DNA of 64,000 nucleotides from Sphingomonas panni (GTDB taxonomy: Bacteria; Pseudomonadota; Alphaproteobacteria; Sphingomonadales; Sphingomonadaceae): the NCBI RefSeq assembly GCF_022664435.1, contig NZ_JAKREU010000001.1, positions 186,001 through 250,000 on the forward strand, read 5' to 3'. This document shows positions 27,715 to 36,962 of this stretch, piece by piece; within the stretch, counting starts at the first letter, position 1; the number at the start of each line of letters is the position of its first letter. The translations under genes and the position numbers were made by a program. The notes under the pieces were generated by a model. The model ran no database searches, was not told the DNA's origin, and saw only the letters and a list, made by a program, of their open reading frames with translations.

Positions 27715-27755
27715 CCATTACCGTGAGCCTACTCGAAGCACCCGCTGTAGGAAAA

Positions 27756-28400
27756 TCATTCCGCCTTGGAATGCCACCACGGTTCCGCTCGCGGCAACGT
27801 GATCGCGTCGTGCTGTTCCGGGGCCTCGGCGATGGCGCGCAGGCGGTCGAGGTCTTCGGGGGTATCGATGTCGATCAGTTCGGCCGGTGTCGTGATGACA
27901 TGGCGCCCGGCGCGGACGAGGTCGCGGGCACCGGCGTCCCCTTCCAGCGATTCGAGGAAGTCGAAGCGACCCGCGCCGAACACTGCCGGCGGGCACGGCT
28001 TGGTACCGTCGCTGGACGCGACCACAGCATCCGCATCGTCGCGCGCGGTGTCGAGCAGGCGATAGACATGGGCGGCGGTGATGCGCGGCATGTCGGCCAG
28101 CGCGATGACCACGCCCTTCGCGCCCTTGGCTCGCGCCGCGCGCAGCCCCAGCTGAACCGAGCGCGACATGCCCGCCGCCGGGTCTTCGTTAACGATCACG
28201 TCGAACCCGCGCGAGGCGAAGTCCAGCTTCGTCCCGTCGATCACCGCGACCCGGCCGAGGAACGGAATCGCCTCCAGCGCGGTCACGACATGATAGGCGA
28301 CCGGCTTGTGCAGGAATTGCTGCGCAAGCTTGTCGGCGTCGCCGAAACGCTGCGAGCGCCCCGCCGCCAGCAGGATCAGAACGGTATCCTCAGCGCGCAT
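27756..28400 (-). CDS. MocA-like molybdenum cofactor nucleotidyltransferase
   Basis: 214 aa NTP-transferase (MobA/MocA fold). The N-terminal LLAAGRSQRFGDADK is the nucleotide-binding loop; the metal-binding ALADMPRI and the NEDPAAGMSRSVQLGL segment are those of MocA, which makes molybdopterin cytosine dinucleotide. It overlaps the XdhC-like gene upstream by 11 bp, which supports a joint role in maturing a molybdenum hydroxylase. The likely client is the PaoABC-type enzyme at 39.8-43.5 kb, but the link is by function, not by operon. Confidence 0.85.
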   Translation of the reverse strand: MRAEDTVLILLAAGRSQRFGDADKLAQQFLHKPVAYHVVTALEAIPFLGRVAVIDGTKLDFASRGFDVIVNEDPAAGMSRSVQLGLRAARAKGAKGVVIALADMPRITAAHVYRLLDTARDDADAVVASSDGTKPCPPAVFGAGRFDFLESLEGDAGARDLVRAGRHVITTPAELIDIDTPEDLDRLRAIAEAPEQHDAITLPRAEPWWHSKAE

Positions 28401-29298
28401 GAAAGCTCCTCACCATTGCCGCTGCGATCGACAGCGCGATTTCGGAGGGGCCGATCGCCCCGATATCGAGGCCGACCGGACCGTCGATCCGTTCCAGCCC
28501 CTGCGCCCCGGCGGCGGACAGGCGTTCGAGCCGCGCGGCATGGCTGCGCCGCGATCCGAGCGCGCCGATATAGGCGGCGGGGGATTTCAGCGCCTCGACC
28601 AGCGCGGGGTCATCGATCTTGATATCGTGGCTGAGCGTGACGACGGCGGTGGCGGCGTCGGGCTTGAGCGCCTGCAATGCCTCGTCCGGCCAGCGATCGT
28701 CGAGGGCCACCCCCGGAAAGCGTTCCTCGGTCAGGAAGCGGGCGCGCGGGTCGATGACGGTGGTGGCGATGCCCAGTTCGCGCGCCATGCCGGCCAGCCC
28801 CTGGGCGATCTGCACCGCGCCGACGATCAGCAACCGGCGCGGCGGGTCGTAGCGATTGGCGAAACCACCTTCGATCTCACCGATCGTCGTGCGGCCGGTG
28901 GTGCGGTCGGTCGACAGGGTGATCGCCCGCCCCTCCGCACCCGCCGTGGCGATGGCGTCGAACAGCGCGGGGTCGAAGCCGTCCGCAGCGACCCGCTGGA
29001 CCATTACCTCGATCTCTCCGCCGCAGGGCAGGCCGACTTCCCATGCAGCGGCATCTGCCACGCCGTAGCGCTTGATGACGAAGGGCGCGCCGGCGATGAC
29101 CTCGGCGGCGGTGGCGAGGATGTCGCTTTCGACGCAGCCGCCCGATACCGATCCTTCGAAGCGGCCGTCCTGATGCACCAGCATATGGCTGCCGCGCGGG
29201 CGGGGTGCGGAACCCCAGGTGGACGTTACCGTCGCCAGCGCGAGCGGTGCGCCGGCCCAGTCACGGGCGGCGGTCAGGATGGTATCGTTATCGGCCAT
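28390..29298 (-). CDS. XdhC/CoxI-family molybdenum enzyme maturation factor
   Basis: 302 aa. N-terminal XdhC_CoxI domain (ATVTSTWGSAPRPRGSHMLV, FEGSVSGGCVESDI) and C-terminal Rossmann domain (LLIVGAVQIAQGLAGMARELG; LGSRRSHAARLERL). XdhC proteins bind the molybdenum cofactor and insert its sulfurated form in xanthine-dehydrogenase-family enzymes; PaoD is the version for aldehyde oxidase. Overlaps the mocA-like gene. Xanthine and aldehyde roles are not separable here, but the structural genes in the window are of the Pao type. Confidence 0.9.
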   Translation of the reverse strand: MADNDTILTAARDWAGAPLALATVTSTWGSAPRPRGSHMLVHQDGRFEGSVSGGCVESDILATAAEVIAGAPFVIKRYGVADAAAWEVGLPCGGEIEVMVQRVAADGFDPALFDAIATAGAEGRAITLSTDRTTGRTTIGEIEGGFANRYDPPRRLLIVGAVQIAQGLAGMARELGIATTVIDPRARFLTEERFPGVALDDRWPDEALQALKPDAATAVVTLSHDIKIDDPALVEALKSPAAYIGALGSRRSHAARLERLSAAGAQGLERIDGPVGLDIGAIGPSEIALSIAAAMVRSFHAR

Positions 29299-29361
29299 GA
29301 TGTTCCGATGATGGGGGATTTTCGGGTCGGTGGCCAGTGGGAGTGAACGCCCCTACCATCA

Positions 29362-29446
29362 CGTCATCCCAGCGCAGGCTGGGATCTCGTTGTGGTGGAG
29401 CGTAACGATAGAGCCGGGGGAGACCCCAGCCTGCGCTGGGGTGACG
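29362..29446. repeat. Family A-prime palindromic repeat, copy 2
   Basis: Left arm CGTCATCCCAGCGCAGGCTG, right arm CCCAGCCTGCGCTGGGGTGACG, between the XdhC-like gene and the ClpP-like gene. Confidence 0.82.
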
Positions 29447-29473
29447 ACCATGGCGTATGTCCACGCCTGCGCG

Positions 29474-30043
29474 TCAGATCACGTCCAGCACCAGTCCGCG
29501 CGCTTTGGCTTCCTCCGCGCCGATATACCAGTTGGCCGGGGCCTTCTGCACCAGTTCCTCGAACGGGACCTGCGATCCGGCGACGATGGCGCGGAAGCCT
29601 TCTTCCTCGATCTCGACCGAGGTTTCGATCTCGTGCAGCTTGGCCTTCAGCGTCGCGACGAGCATTTTCAGCGGGCCGGACAGTTCGATGGTGCTGGTCA
29701 TCTGCCGCTCATGCAGCATCAGCCGCGTGCCCTTGGTCAGGAACCGCTTCTCGACCGGAAAGGCCGACATGAAGGTCGAACCGGCGGAATAGACCGCGAC
29801 CTTGCCGAGGAACAGCGCCTCGCGGCCGGTATAGTCGCGCAGCAGGCGGATATCGTCGCCCATCGCGCGGGCGACCTCCGGATCGCCGCCAAGCGTCGAG
29901 ATCGACACGACCAGCGGGCCGTCGGCGGGTGCGTTGATGACCTGGTTGCGGAAGCTTTCGTACATCGCATGGTCGACCGGGCCGGCGAGATGGACGTGCG
30001 GGCGGGCGAGCAGCGGATAGTCGTTGACGTCGGTGTCGGGCAT
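29474..30043 (-). CDS. ClpP-like S14 family protein lacking the usual catalytic Asp
   Basis: 189 aa with a ClpP/crotonase fold: ISTLGGDPEVARAMGDDIR near residues 48-66, nucleophile candidate Ser86 in VAVYSAGSTFMSAF, His111 in RLMLHERQ. In a hand alignment to E. coli ClpP (Ser97, His122, Asp171) the Asp position falls on Lys167 (LVQKAPANWYIG). So the triad is incomplete, or another residue serves. It may be a structural or regulatory ClpP paralogue, or act on a small set of peptides. No ClpX or ClpA is nearby and no signal peptide is seen. Confidence 0.85.
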   Translation of the reverse strand: MPDTDVNDYPLLARPHVHLAGPVDHAMYESFRNQVINAPADGPLVVSISTLGGDPEVARAMGDDIRLLRDYTGREALFLGKVAVYSAGSTFMSAFPVEKRFLTKGTRLMLHERQMTSTIELSGPLKMLVATLKAKLHEIETSVEIEEEGFRAIVAGSQVPFEELVQKAPANWYIGAEEAKARGLVLDVI

Positions 30044-30132
30044 GGCGGGCGTTCCCTCTGGCGTAGTCGGCGGCGGTAACCGGGCGGAGCGGGGTTATGT
30101 TCCGGGAATTGGTCGTCGGAGGAAGAAGAAAG

Positions 30133-30440
30133 TCCAGGGGTTCGCGCGGAGACGCGGAGACGCGGAGGAGGTTTCGGTCTGGAGAAGCGGATCGCGCCGT
30201 CGCCCATGTCGGAGTTCGGGGCAATGGCCGGAGATAGGCTCGCTGGCGCGAGGGGTGACCTTTCCACCTCGTCACCCCGGGCTTGACCCGGGGTCCCGCT
30301 TCTTGACCCTGTCGAGCGGAAGAAGAAGCGGGGCCCCGGATCAGGTCCGGGGCGACGGATACGGGACGGTCAGCGTTAGGCGACAGCCGCTACACTTACG
30401 CAACCCTTCACGTCTCTGCGTCTCTGCGCGAACCTTTTTC
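30133..30440. repeat. Family E long-arm palindrome, copy 2, with family B inside
   Basis: Left arm GTTCGCGCGGAGACGCGGAG (30139 on) with a repeated GACGCGGA unit, right arm GTCTCTGCGTCTCTGCGCGA ending near 30432. The arms are about 240 bp apart; the family B element at 30270-30357 sits in between. Confidence 0.7.
30270..30357. repeat. Family B palindromic repeat, copy 1
   Basis: Left arm CGTCACCCCGGGCTTGACCC, right arm GGCCCCGGATCAGGTCCGGG ending GGCGACG. About 88 bp. Confidence 0.85.
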
Positions 30441-30452
30441 TGCTTCCGGCCT

Positions 30453-30492
30453 GAAACGAAGAAGGGCGACCGGTCCGCACCGATCGCCCTTC
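30453..30492 (-). terminator. Intrinsic terminator after sdhA
   Basis: On the minus strand GAAGGGCGATCGGT pairs with ACCGGTCGCCCTTC (one wobble) around GCGG, followed by TTCGTTTC. It is 23 bp after the sdhA stop codon. Confidence 0.72.
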
Positions 30493-30514
30493 CCTTAACC
30501 GTCTGATAACAGGA

Positions 30515-32320
30515 TCAATACACCCGCTTCTTCGGCTTGATATACTCGATCTCGTCGGTGAGCGTATAGTCGTGCACCGGGCGATAATCGATCGCGGTGG
30601 TGCCGCCCTTGCCGCCCCAGCCGTCGAAGGTCGAGATGGTGTGCTTCATCCAGTTGGCATCGTCGCGATCGGGGAAATCCTCGTTCACGTGCGCGCCACG
30701 GCTTTCCTTGCGGTTCTGCGCCGACTTGATCGTCACCATCGCCTGCGCCAGCAGGTTGTCGAGTTCCAGCGTCTCGACCAGGTCGGTGTTCCAGATCAGC
30801 GACTTGTCGGTGACGTTCACGTCGGCGAAGGACTTGTAGATGTCCTCCATCATCGTGACGCCTTCGTTCAGCAGCGCGTCGTCGCGGAACACGGCGCAGT
30901 GCTTCTGCATCGTCTTCTGCATGGCGAGGCGGATCTGCGCGGTCGGCGTGCCGCCCTTCGCATTGCGGAACGTGTCGAGCCGGGCGAGCGCGAGGTCGGC
31001 CGAGTCCTTGGGCAGTGGCTTGTGCGGGGTGTTGGGCTTCAGCGTTTCCTTCAGCCGCAGGCCCGTCGCGCGGCCGAACACGACCAGATCGATCAGCGAG
31101 TTGGAGCCGAGGCGGTTGGCGCCATGGACCGACACGCAGGCCGCTTCGCCGACCGCGAACAGGCCGGGCACGACCGCATCGGGGTTGCCGTCCTTGATGG
31201 TGACGACTTCGCCGTGATAGTTACACGGGATGCCGCCCATATTGTAGTGGACGGTCGGGGTGACCGGCAGCGGCTGGCGGGTCAGGTCGACGCCGGCGAA
31301 GATCTTGCCGGTTTCGGTGATGCCCGGCAGGCGTTCGGCCAGCACCTTCGGATCGATATGGTCGAGGTGCAGGAAGATATAGTCGCCGTCCTTGCCGACG
31401 CCGCGCCCTTCGCGCATTTCCATCGCCATTGACCGCGACACCACGTCGCGCGACGCCAGGTCCTTGGCAGAGGGGGCGTAGCGTTCCATGAACCGCTCGC
31501 CATCCTTGTTGGTGAGATAGCCGCCTTCGCCGCGCGCACCCTCGGTGATGAGCACGCCCGCGCCGTAGATGCCGGTCGGATGGAACTGGACGAACTCCAT
31601 GTCCTGCAGCGGCAGGCCGGCACGCAGCACCATGCCGCCACCGTCGCCGGTGCAGCTGTGCGCCGAGGTCGCGGAAAAATAGCAGCGGCCATAGCCGCCG
31701 GTCGCGAGCACCACCGAATGGGCGCGGAAGCGGTGGATCGACCCGTCTTCCATGCACAAGGCGATGACGCCGCGGCACACGCCGTCCTCCATGATGAGGT
31801 CGAGCGCGAAATATTCGATGAAGAAGTCGGCGTCATACTTCAGCGACTGCTGGTACAGCGCGTGGAGCATCGCGTGGCCGGTACGGTCGGCGGCGGCGCA
31901 GGTGCGCTGTACGGGCGGGCCTTCGCCCATATTCTGCATATGGCCGCCGAAGGGCCGCTGGTAGATCGTCCCGTCCTCGTTCCGGCTGAACGGCACGCCG
32001 GCATGTTCCAGCTCGATCACCGCCGCCGGGGCTTCGCGGACCATGTACTCGATCGCGTCCTGGTCGCCGAGCCAGTCGGAGCCCTTGACGGTATCGTACA
32101 TGTGCCACGACCAATGGTCGGGGGAATTGTTGCCGAGCGAGGCGGCGATACCGCCCTGCGCCGCAACGGTGTGCGACCGGGTCGGGAACACCTTGGTGAT
32201 GCAGGCGGTCTTCAGACCCGCCTCGGCGCTGCCCATCGTCGCGCGCAGGCCCGAGCCGCCCGCGCCGACGACGACGACGTCATAGGTATGGTCGATGATC
32301 TTGTAAGCGTCGGTGGCCAT
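30515..32320 (-). CDS. sdhA: Succinate dehydrogenase flavoprotein subunit
   Basis: 601 aa, normal length. Catalytic subunit of complex II: oxidises succinate to fumarate on the cytoplasmic side. N-terminal FAD-binding [13 protein letters not shown], then [11 protein letters not shown] where His50 takes the covalent FAD. Active-site stretch [21 protein letters not shown] and [15 protein letters not shown] are intact. Starts by TAATG overlap with sdhD. The usual fourth partner, sdhB, is not next in line but at 43670-44449 on the other strand. Confidence 0.98.
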   Translation of the reverse strand: MATDAYKIIDHTYDVVVVGAGGSGLRATMGSAEAGLKTACITKVFPTRSHTVAAQGGIAASLGNNSPDHWSWHMYDTVKGSDWLGDQDAIEYMVREAPAAVIELEHAGVPFSRNEDGTIYQRPFGGHMQNMGEGPPVQRTCAAADRTGHAMLHALYQQSLKYDADFFIEYFALDLIMEDGVCRGVIALCMEDGSIHRFRAHSVVLATGGYGRCYFSATSAHSCTGDGGGMVLRAGLPLQDMEFVQFHPTGIYGAGVLITEGARGEGGYLTNKDGERFMERYAPSAKDLASRDVVSRSMAMEMREGRGVGKDGDYIFLHLDHIDPKVLAERLPGITETGKIFAGVDLTRQPLPVTPTVHYNMGGIPCNYHGEVVTIKDGNPDAVVPGLFAVGEAACVSVHGANRLGSNSLIDLVVFGRATGLRLKETLKPNTPHKPLPKDSADLALARLDTFRNAKGGTPTAQIRLAMQKTMQKHCAVFRDDALLNEGVTMMEDIYKSFADVNVTDKSLIWNTDLVETLELDNLLAQAMVTIKSAQNRKESRGAHVNEDFPDRDDANWMKHTISTFDGWGGKGGTTAIDYRPVHDYTLTDEIEYIKPKKRVY

Positions 32321-32706
32321 TATGCGGGCGTCCCGGTGAAAGCGATGCGGAGGATCGAGAAGGCGGCGAGTAGCCAGCCCGCGCCATAGACGAGGTTCAG
32401 CGCGATCAGCGCGACGACGCGCGTTTCGTCATGCTGATAATCCTCGATCACGGTCTGCAGGCCCATCTTGGCATGGTAGAAAACCGAGGTGGCGAGCAGG
32501 ATCAGCGGCACCGCGCCCCATGCCGACGACACCCAGGCATAGACGGTGTCGTAATCATAGGCCGGCAGCAGCGCGAGCGACAGCACGAACCAGACCATGA
32601 GGACGAGGTTCGATACCGCGGTCAGCCGCTGGTGCCAGAAATGATGCGCGCCGGCCTTGGCCGATCCCAGGCCGCGCACGCGACCGAGGCTGGTTCCGTT
32701 ACCCAT
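32320..32706 (-). CDS. sdhD: Succinate dehydrogenase membrane anchor subunit
   Basis: 128 aa, ATG 32706 overlapping the sdhC stop (TGATG). Three membrane helices are visible. [19 protein letters not shown] in helix II holds the heme-ligand His and the YxHDE-like stretch near the quinone site. It anchors SdhA-SdhB and with SdhC binds heme b and ubiquinone. A longer open reading to 33132 is out of phase with sdhC and is not a gene start. Confidence 0.93.
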   Translation of the reverse strand: MGNGTSLGRVRGLGSAKAGAHHFWHQRLTAVSNLVLMVWFVLSLALLPAYDYDTVYAWVSSAWGAVPLILLATSVFYHAKMGLQTVIEDYQHDETRVVALIALNLVYGAGWLLAAFSILRIAFTGTPA

Positions 32707-33125
32707 CAGTGCTTCCCCACCAGCAGCCAGGCCCACAGCGCGGCAGTCGCGCAGGCGGCAAAGACGATCGTCGCGACCGCGCTCTGGCGGTTGCCCTTCA
32801 GTTCGAAATTGGCGCCGATATCCATGAAGAAATGGCGGATTCCGTTGCCGATATGCTGGAACAGCGCGAAGCTGAGGCCGATGCCGACCAGATAGCCGAT
32901 CGGCGCGAACGGTCCGGTGAACCACGACAGGAACCGCGCATAGCTTTCCTCGCCGCCCGAGAGCGCTGCCAGCCACCAGACGAACAGCGCGAGGCCGACC
33001 GTTCCCATGGCGACGCCGGTCGCACGGTGCAGGATCGACACCAGCATGTTCGGGCCCCAGCGCCAGATCTGGAGATGGGGTGAAACGGGGCGATTTTTCG
33101 GGCGGACCATGGCCAAGTCGGACAT
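32706..33125 (-). CDS. sdhC: Succinate dehydrogenase cytochrome b556 subunit
   Basis: 139 aa, three membrane helices. [20 protein letters not shown] with the SILHRxTG quinone-site signature and [13 protein letters not shown] with the heme-ligand His are the family marks. It is the first gene of sdhC-sdhD-sdhA, all with overlapping ends. The ATG at 33125 directly follows GAGGA, which is close for a ribosome site; an in-frame ATG at 33110 is an alternative. Confidence 0.94.
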   Translation of the reverse strand: MSDLAMVRPKNRPVSPHLQIWRWGPNMLVSILHRATGVAMGTVGLALFVWWLAALSGGEESYARFLSWFTGPFAPIGYLVGIGLSFALFQHIGNGIRHFFMDIGANFELKGNRQSAVATIVFAACATAALWAWLLVGKH

Positions 33126-33362
33126 TCCTCAAAAAGCAGCGCGCGCAGCCACGTCGGGCGGATGCGGATTTCCAGCAATTGTGGCCTATCTACGCGCCCG
33201 CCCCGGCGATGCAAGTCCGCTTGCACGAAAGGGACGCCCCATGGATCGCGCGAAGGTCGCCGGGTCCGTGGTCAACCGACTGTTAACGCCTGCACGTTAC
33301 CCCGGAACCATATCGGGTTCGCCGTACCAGTCGCGAACGCCGGCGAACAGGGGAAGCGAATC

Positions 33363-34712
33363 GTGGGGACCAGGAAGCTGCCGGCACCGGAGAGCGTGAG
33401 CCGGACGATCGATCTGCAAGAACGCCTGCGCCTGTTCAATATCTCGAACGACGACATCGCGGCCGCGCGCGAATTGTGGACGGTGATCGAACCGCACGCT
33501 CGCGACATCGCGACGGCGCATTTCGTCCAGTCGCAAAAGGTCGGCGGGGTGCACAGCCTGCACCAGGATTACGACCGGATGGTCGAGCTGGGCGTCGCCT
33601 ATCTGCGCAACCGCTTCACCAATCTGGCGGGCCTCGCCTGGGTCGAATCGTGCGAGCGCACCATTGCCACCGCGTTCCGCAACGATGTCGCGCTGACGGC
33701 GATCCTGTCGATGGGCGATGCCGGTGCGCGCGCGCTGCTCGACGTGCTGCGCCAAGGAATCCCGGACGAAGCGTCGTTCCGCTATTCGGCCGAACTGCTG
33801 TTCCGGCTGCGCTCGCTGGAATCCGAGGTGTTCGTGTCGCTCTACAACGCTTATTTCCAGTATGACCTGCAGGAATCGCGCGACCAGCTGGCGATGGAGT
33901 TCCGCGACAATATCGGTGCGACGGTCGAACGCGCGAGCCGCGAGAGCGACACGCTGCGCATCCATGCCGCCCGCAGTTCGGCCAATGTCCGGGGAATGCT
34001 GGGCAAGGCGTCCGAAGTCGCCGCCGCCGCCGAACAGTCGGCGGTCGCGATGCGCGAGGCCGCCGCCACCTCCGCCGGGCTGATCCGTGCGATCGAGGAT
34101 GCGCGCAAGGAGGTCGAGGCCGCCGCCGAGATCGCGACCCGCGCGTCGGAACAGGCCGGTACGGCGGTCGGCATGTCGGAGGCGCTGTCGGACCATGCCA
34201 AGTCGATCGAATCGATCCTGGGCCTGATCCGCGACATTGCCGGGCAGACGAACCTGCTCGCGCTCAATGCCACGATCGAGGCGGCCCGCGCGGGCGATGC
34301 CGGGCGCGGTTTCGCGGTGGTGGCGCAGGAGGTGAAGAGCCTGGCCAGCCAGACCGCACGCGCCACCGACGATATCGCCGCCAAGATCGCCGCGATCCAG
34401 GCCGCGACCAAATCGACCGTCGAAACCAACGCGTCTATCCGCGCGACGGTGAGCGAGGTGCAGGAAAGCGCCAACCGCATCCGCAGCGCAATGGAAATCC
34501 AGGCGCAGACCGTCACCGCGATCACCGCCGCCGTCGACGAAACCGCACTCGCGGCCGATTCGATGTCGTCGACCATCGCCGCGATCCGCGAGGATACCGA
34601 AACCGTGGCATCGGAGATCGACCGGGTCGGCGACGGCTTCACCTCGCTCGACGGCGAGCTGGGCGCGCTCAAGGCCAGCGCCATCGACTTCATCGGCAAG
34701 GTCGCGGCGTAA
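33363..34712 (+). CDS. Soluble methyl-accepting chemotaxis protein, globin-like sensor domain possible
   Basis: 449 aa from GTG 33363, which follows AGGGGAAG by six bases. Residues about 15-180 form a helical sensor domain ([21 protein letters not shown] at its start) of the type seen in globin-coupled sensors such as HemAT. I do not see a clear proximal His, so heme binding is doubtful. The rest is an MCP signalling hairpin with the highly conserved tip [20 protein letters not shown]. There are no membrane helices, so it is cytoplasmic. Longer in-frame starts upstream add basic, non-homologous sequence. Confidence 0.85.
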   Translation: MGTRKLPAPESVSRTIDLQERLRLFNISNDDIAAARELWTVIEPHARDIATAHFVQSQKVGGVHSLHQDYDRMVELGVAYLRNRFTNLAGLAWVESCERTIATAFRNDVALTAILSMGDAGARALLDVLRQGIPDEASFRYSAELLFRLRSLESEVFVSLYNAYFQYDLQESRDQLAMEFRDNIGATVERASRESDTLRIHAARSSANVRGMLGKASEVAAAAEQSAVAMREAAATSAGLIRAIEDARKEVEAAAEIATRASEQAGTAVGMSEALSDHAKSIESILGLIRDIAGQTNLLALNATIEAARAGDAGRGFAVVAQEVKSLASQTARATDDIAAKIAAIQAATKSTVETNASIRATVSEVQESANRIRSAMEIQAQTVTAITAAVDETALAADSMSSTIAAIREDTETVASEIDRVGDGFTSLDGELGALKASAIDFIGKVAA

Positions 34713-34803
34713 CGACGGACCGACGCCGTCTCTGACGGGAACGAGAGGTTCGGCGCGTTCCTCTGGCGCGTGTTCATCAAACCGAAAGACTCGCCCTTCT
34801 ACT

Positions 34804-34881
34804 GCCCCCGGACCTGGTCCGGGGTTCCGCTCCCTACGGACAGCACCACAAGGAGCGGGACCCCGGATCAGGTCCGGGGGA
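34804..34881. repeat. Family B palindromic repeat, copy 2
   Basis: Left arm CCCCCGGACCTGGTCCGGGG, right arm ACCCCGGATCAGGTCCGGGG, in the 279-bp gap between the chemoreceptor and prmA. The rest of that gap shows nothing else. Confidence 0.82.
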
Positions 34882-34991
34882 ACCCTGCACCGATCGGGGT
34901 CAGCCCCCCGCCCCCACGCGCATTGAATGTACCCGCGCCCGCGCCTACACCGCGCGGCCATGGCATTCCCGACCCTGATGGCTCCCGCGCG

Positions 34992-35927
34992 ATGAGCTGG
35001 AAACTCACCCTCCCCTGCACCCGCGCCGAGGCGGAGGCGATCGACGCCGCCGAGGATTTCGGCATCGATCCGGCGCCGGTGCTGATGACCACCGAAACGG
35101 TCGAGGACGATACCGAGACATGGCGGCTCGACGCCTATTTCGAGGCAGAGCCGGACGCCGATGCCATCGCCGCCATCGCCGCACTGGTGCCTAGCGCCGC
35201 CGGCACCGCACCGGAGGTGGAGGCGCTGGGCGACGAGGATTGGGTGACGATGAGCCAGGCGGGGCTGGAGCCGCTGCATGTCGGGCGCTTCTTCGTCCAC
35301 ACCGCCGCGCATGGCGATGCGGTGCCGGCGGGGGCGCGGGCGTTCCTGATCGATGCGGGTCGCGCGTTCGGCACCGGGCATCACGAGACGACCAGCGGGT
35401 GCCTCGCCATGCTCGACCGGATGGCTGACCGGGCGTTCGGCAACGTCATCGACCTTGGCACCGGGACCGGCCTGCTCGCCTTTGCGGCGCGCGAATTGTG
35501 GCCGGCGGCACGGGTGATCGCGACCGATATCGATCCGGTGGCGATCGACGTGACTGCCGAGAATGCGCGGATCAACGCGGTCGAGCGGGTCGAACTGGTG
35601 GTCGCCGATGGCGCACTGTCCGACGATATCTCCGCCGCCGCGCCCTATGACCTGTTGATCGCCAACATCCTGGCCGGGCCGTTGATGTCGATGGCGCCGG
35701 AGGTGGCGGCGATCGCCGCCCCCCATGCGACGATCGTGCTGGCGGGCCTGCTGGAGACGCAACGGGCGGATGTGGTCGCGGCCTATGCGGCGTGCGGCTG
35801 CACGCTGGAGGAAGTGGACCGGCGGGGCGACTGGAGCGTGCTGCGGCTGGTGGCGGGGGCGGAACGCTTCGTGCCGACCGCACCGATCGATCCCAAGGGC
35901 CGCGACGGCTGGGCGCTGGACCTTTAA
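34992..35927 (+). CDS. prmA: Ribosomal protein L11 methyltransferase
   Basis: 311 aa from ATG 34992; the longer reading runs into the upstream repeat. Class I SAM-dependent methyltransferase: FGTGHHETTSG before the SAM motif, DLGTGTGLLAFAA (motif I), ATDIDPVAIDV, and catalytic loop IANILAGPL. Trimethylates N-terminal and side-chain amino groups of L11. The N-terminal L11-recognition domain is present (residues about 1-80). Confidence 0.93.
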   Translation: MSWKLTLPCTRAEAEAIDAAEDFGIDPAPVLMTTETVEDDTETWRLDAYFEAEPDADAIAAIAALVPSAAGTAPEVEALGDEDWVTMSQAGLEPLHVGRFFVHTAAHGDAVPAGARAFLIDAGRAFGTGHHETTSGCLAMLDRMADRAFGNVIDLGTGTGLLAFAARELWPAARVIATDIDPVAIDVTAENARINAVERVELVVADGALSDDISAAAPYDLLIANILAGPLMSMAPEVAAIAAPHATIVLAGLLETQRADVVAAYAACGCTLEEVDRRGDWSVLRLVAGAERFVPTAPIDPKGRDGWALDL

Positions 35928-35929
35928 GT

Positions 35930-36068
35930 TCCTCCCCGCTCGCGGGGAGGGGGACCGCTCGCGCCAGCGAGGGGTGGAGGGGGATCGCCACGCAACGCAG
36001 CCGTGCCGTATGCGGACACCCCCCTCCACCAGCCTGCGGCGGTCCCCCTCCCCGCACAGCGGGGAGGA
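35930..36068. repeat. Family C palindromic repeat, copy 1
   Basis: About 139 bp. Left arm CGCGGGGAGGGGGACCGCTC then GCGAGGGGTGGAGGGG, right arm CCCCTCCACC ... GGTCCCCCTCCCCGC. The centre contains CGCAACGCA. The second copy is at 48328 in the same direction. Confidence 0.88.
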
Positions 36069-36071
36069 GCT

Positions 36072-36938
36072 TCAGATTTTCGACCTCGCGTAAGCCTGCG
36101 TACCCTCGGTCACCACGACATCCTCCGGCAGCACCTCGTCCACCGCGATCTCGCGCTGATCGCGGATCGCATCGTACACCGGCGCGAAGTCGGTCTCGAC
36201 GGTCAGGCGGAGCAGTTCGTCGAAGCTGGGGATGACGAAATAGCTCTGCTGGAAATCGTCGATGCGGTAATCGGTGCGCATCACGCGGGCGAGGTCGAGC
36301 ATGATCCGGTTGGGGCTGGGATCGTCGAGCGAGAAACGGGTTTCGGCCGCGCTCGACACGATGCCCGCGCCATAGATGCGCAGGCCGTCGGCTTCCTGCA
36401 CCAGTCCGAATTCGACCGTGTACCAGTAGAGGCGCGCCAGCTGCTTGAGCGATCCGAGTTCCAGCGCGCGCAGGCCGCCGCGACCATAGGCGGCGAGATA
36501 GTCGGCGAACACCGGGTCCGCGAGCATCGGCACATGGCCGAACACGTCGTGGAAGACGTCCGGCTCCTGCAGATAGTCGAGCTGGTCGGGGCGGCGGATG
36601 AAGTTGCCGGCGACGAAGCGGCGATTGGCCATGTGCGTGAAGAACACGTCGTCGGGCACCAGCCCGGGCACCGCGACGACGCGCCAGCCGGTCAGTGCCT
36701 CCAGCCGGTCGGACAGTTCCTCGAAATCGGGAATGCCCGATTCGGACAGCTTCAGCGCATCCAGCCCGCGCAGGAACGCGTCGGACGCGCGGCCGGGCAG
36801 CAAATTCATCTGCCGCGCATAGAGCGTGTCCCAGGTCGCATGGTCTTCCGGCGTATAGGAGTCCCAGCCCTGCGGGATCGTCCAGTCGGCATTGGCCCCG
36901 GCGGGCGGGCGGTCGAGTACGTGGGTTTCGCTTGCCAT
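36072..36938 (-). CDS. phhA: Phenylalanine 4-monooxygenase
   Basis: 288 aa from ATG 36938; upstream extension overlaps the divergent gene and is not homologous. Pterin-dependent, non-heme iron aromatic amino acid hydroxylase, converting phenylalanine to tyrosine. Iron ligands: the two His of FHDVFGHVPML and Glu in YTVEFGLV. Conserved PDQLDYLQEPDVFHD. Length fits the monomeric bacterial type. The usual partner phhB (pterin dehydratase) is not in the window. Confidence 0.96.
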   Translation of the reverse strand: MASETHVLDRPPAGANADWTIPQGWDSYTPEDHATWDTLYARQMNLLPGRASDAFLRGLDALKLSESGIPDFEELSDRLEALTGWRVVAVPGLVPDDVFFTHMANRRFVAGNFIRRPDQLDYLQEPDVFHDVFGHVPMLADPVFADYLAAYGRGGLRALELGSLKQLARLYWYTVEFGLVQEADGLRIYGAGIVSSAAETRFSLDDPSPNRIMLDLARVMRTDYRIDDFQQSYFVIPSFDELLRLTVETDFAPVYDAIRDQREIAVDEVLPEDVVVTEGTQAYARSKI

Positions 36939-36962
36939 CCGCAAATAGTAGCATGGGAAACG

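Larger units (their letters stand above)
27082..27755. other. 674-bp gene-free region made of repeats
   Basis: Between the UdgX fusion and the mocA-like gene. It holds a 9-bp tandem repeat (27086-27112), a family A-prime palindrome (27172-27250), a family A palindrome (27293-27388) and a nested family E palindrome (27461-27714). I see no supportable gene; small open frames here read through repeats. Confidence 0.8.
30044..30514. other. 471-bp gene-free region made of repeats
   Basis: Between the ClpP-like gene and sdhA. It holds a family E pair (30133-30440) with a family B palindrome between its arms, and the sdhA terminator at 30461-30492. No gene is supported. Confidence 0.8.

Noticed and set aside
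27440..27720. Possible CRISPR-like array (GCGGAGGC and GCGCCTTC repeats)
   Set aside because: Units are 8-9 bp, contiguous and without spacers; the whole is a palindrome (family E).
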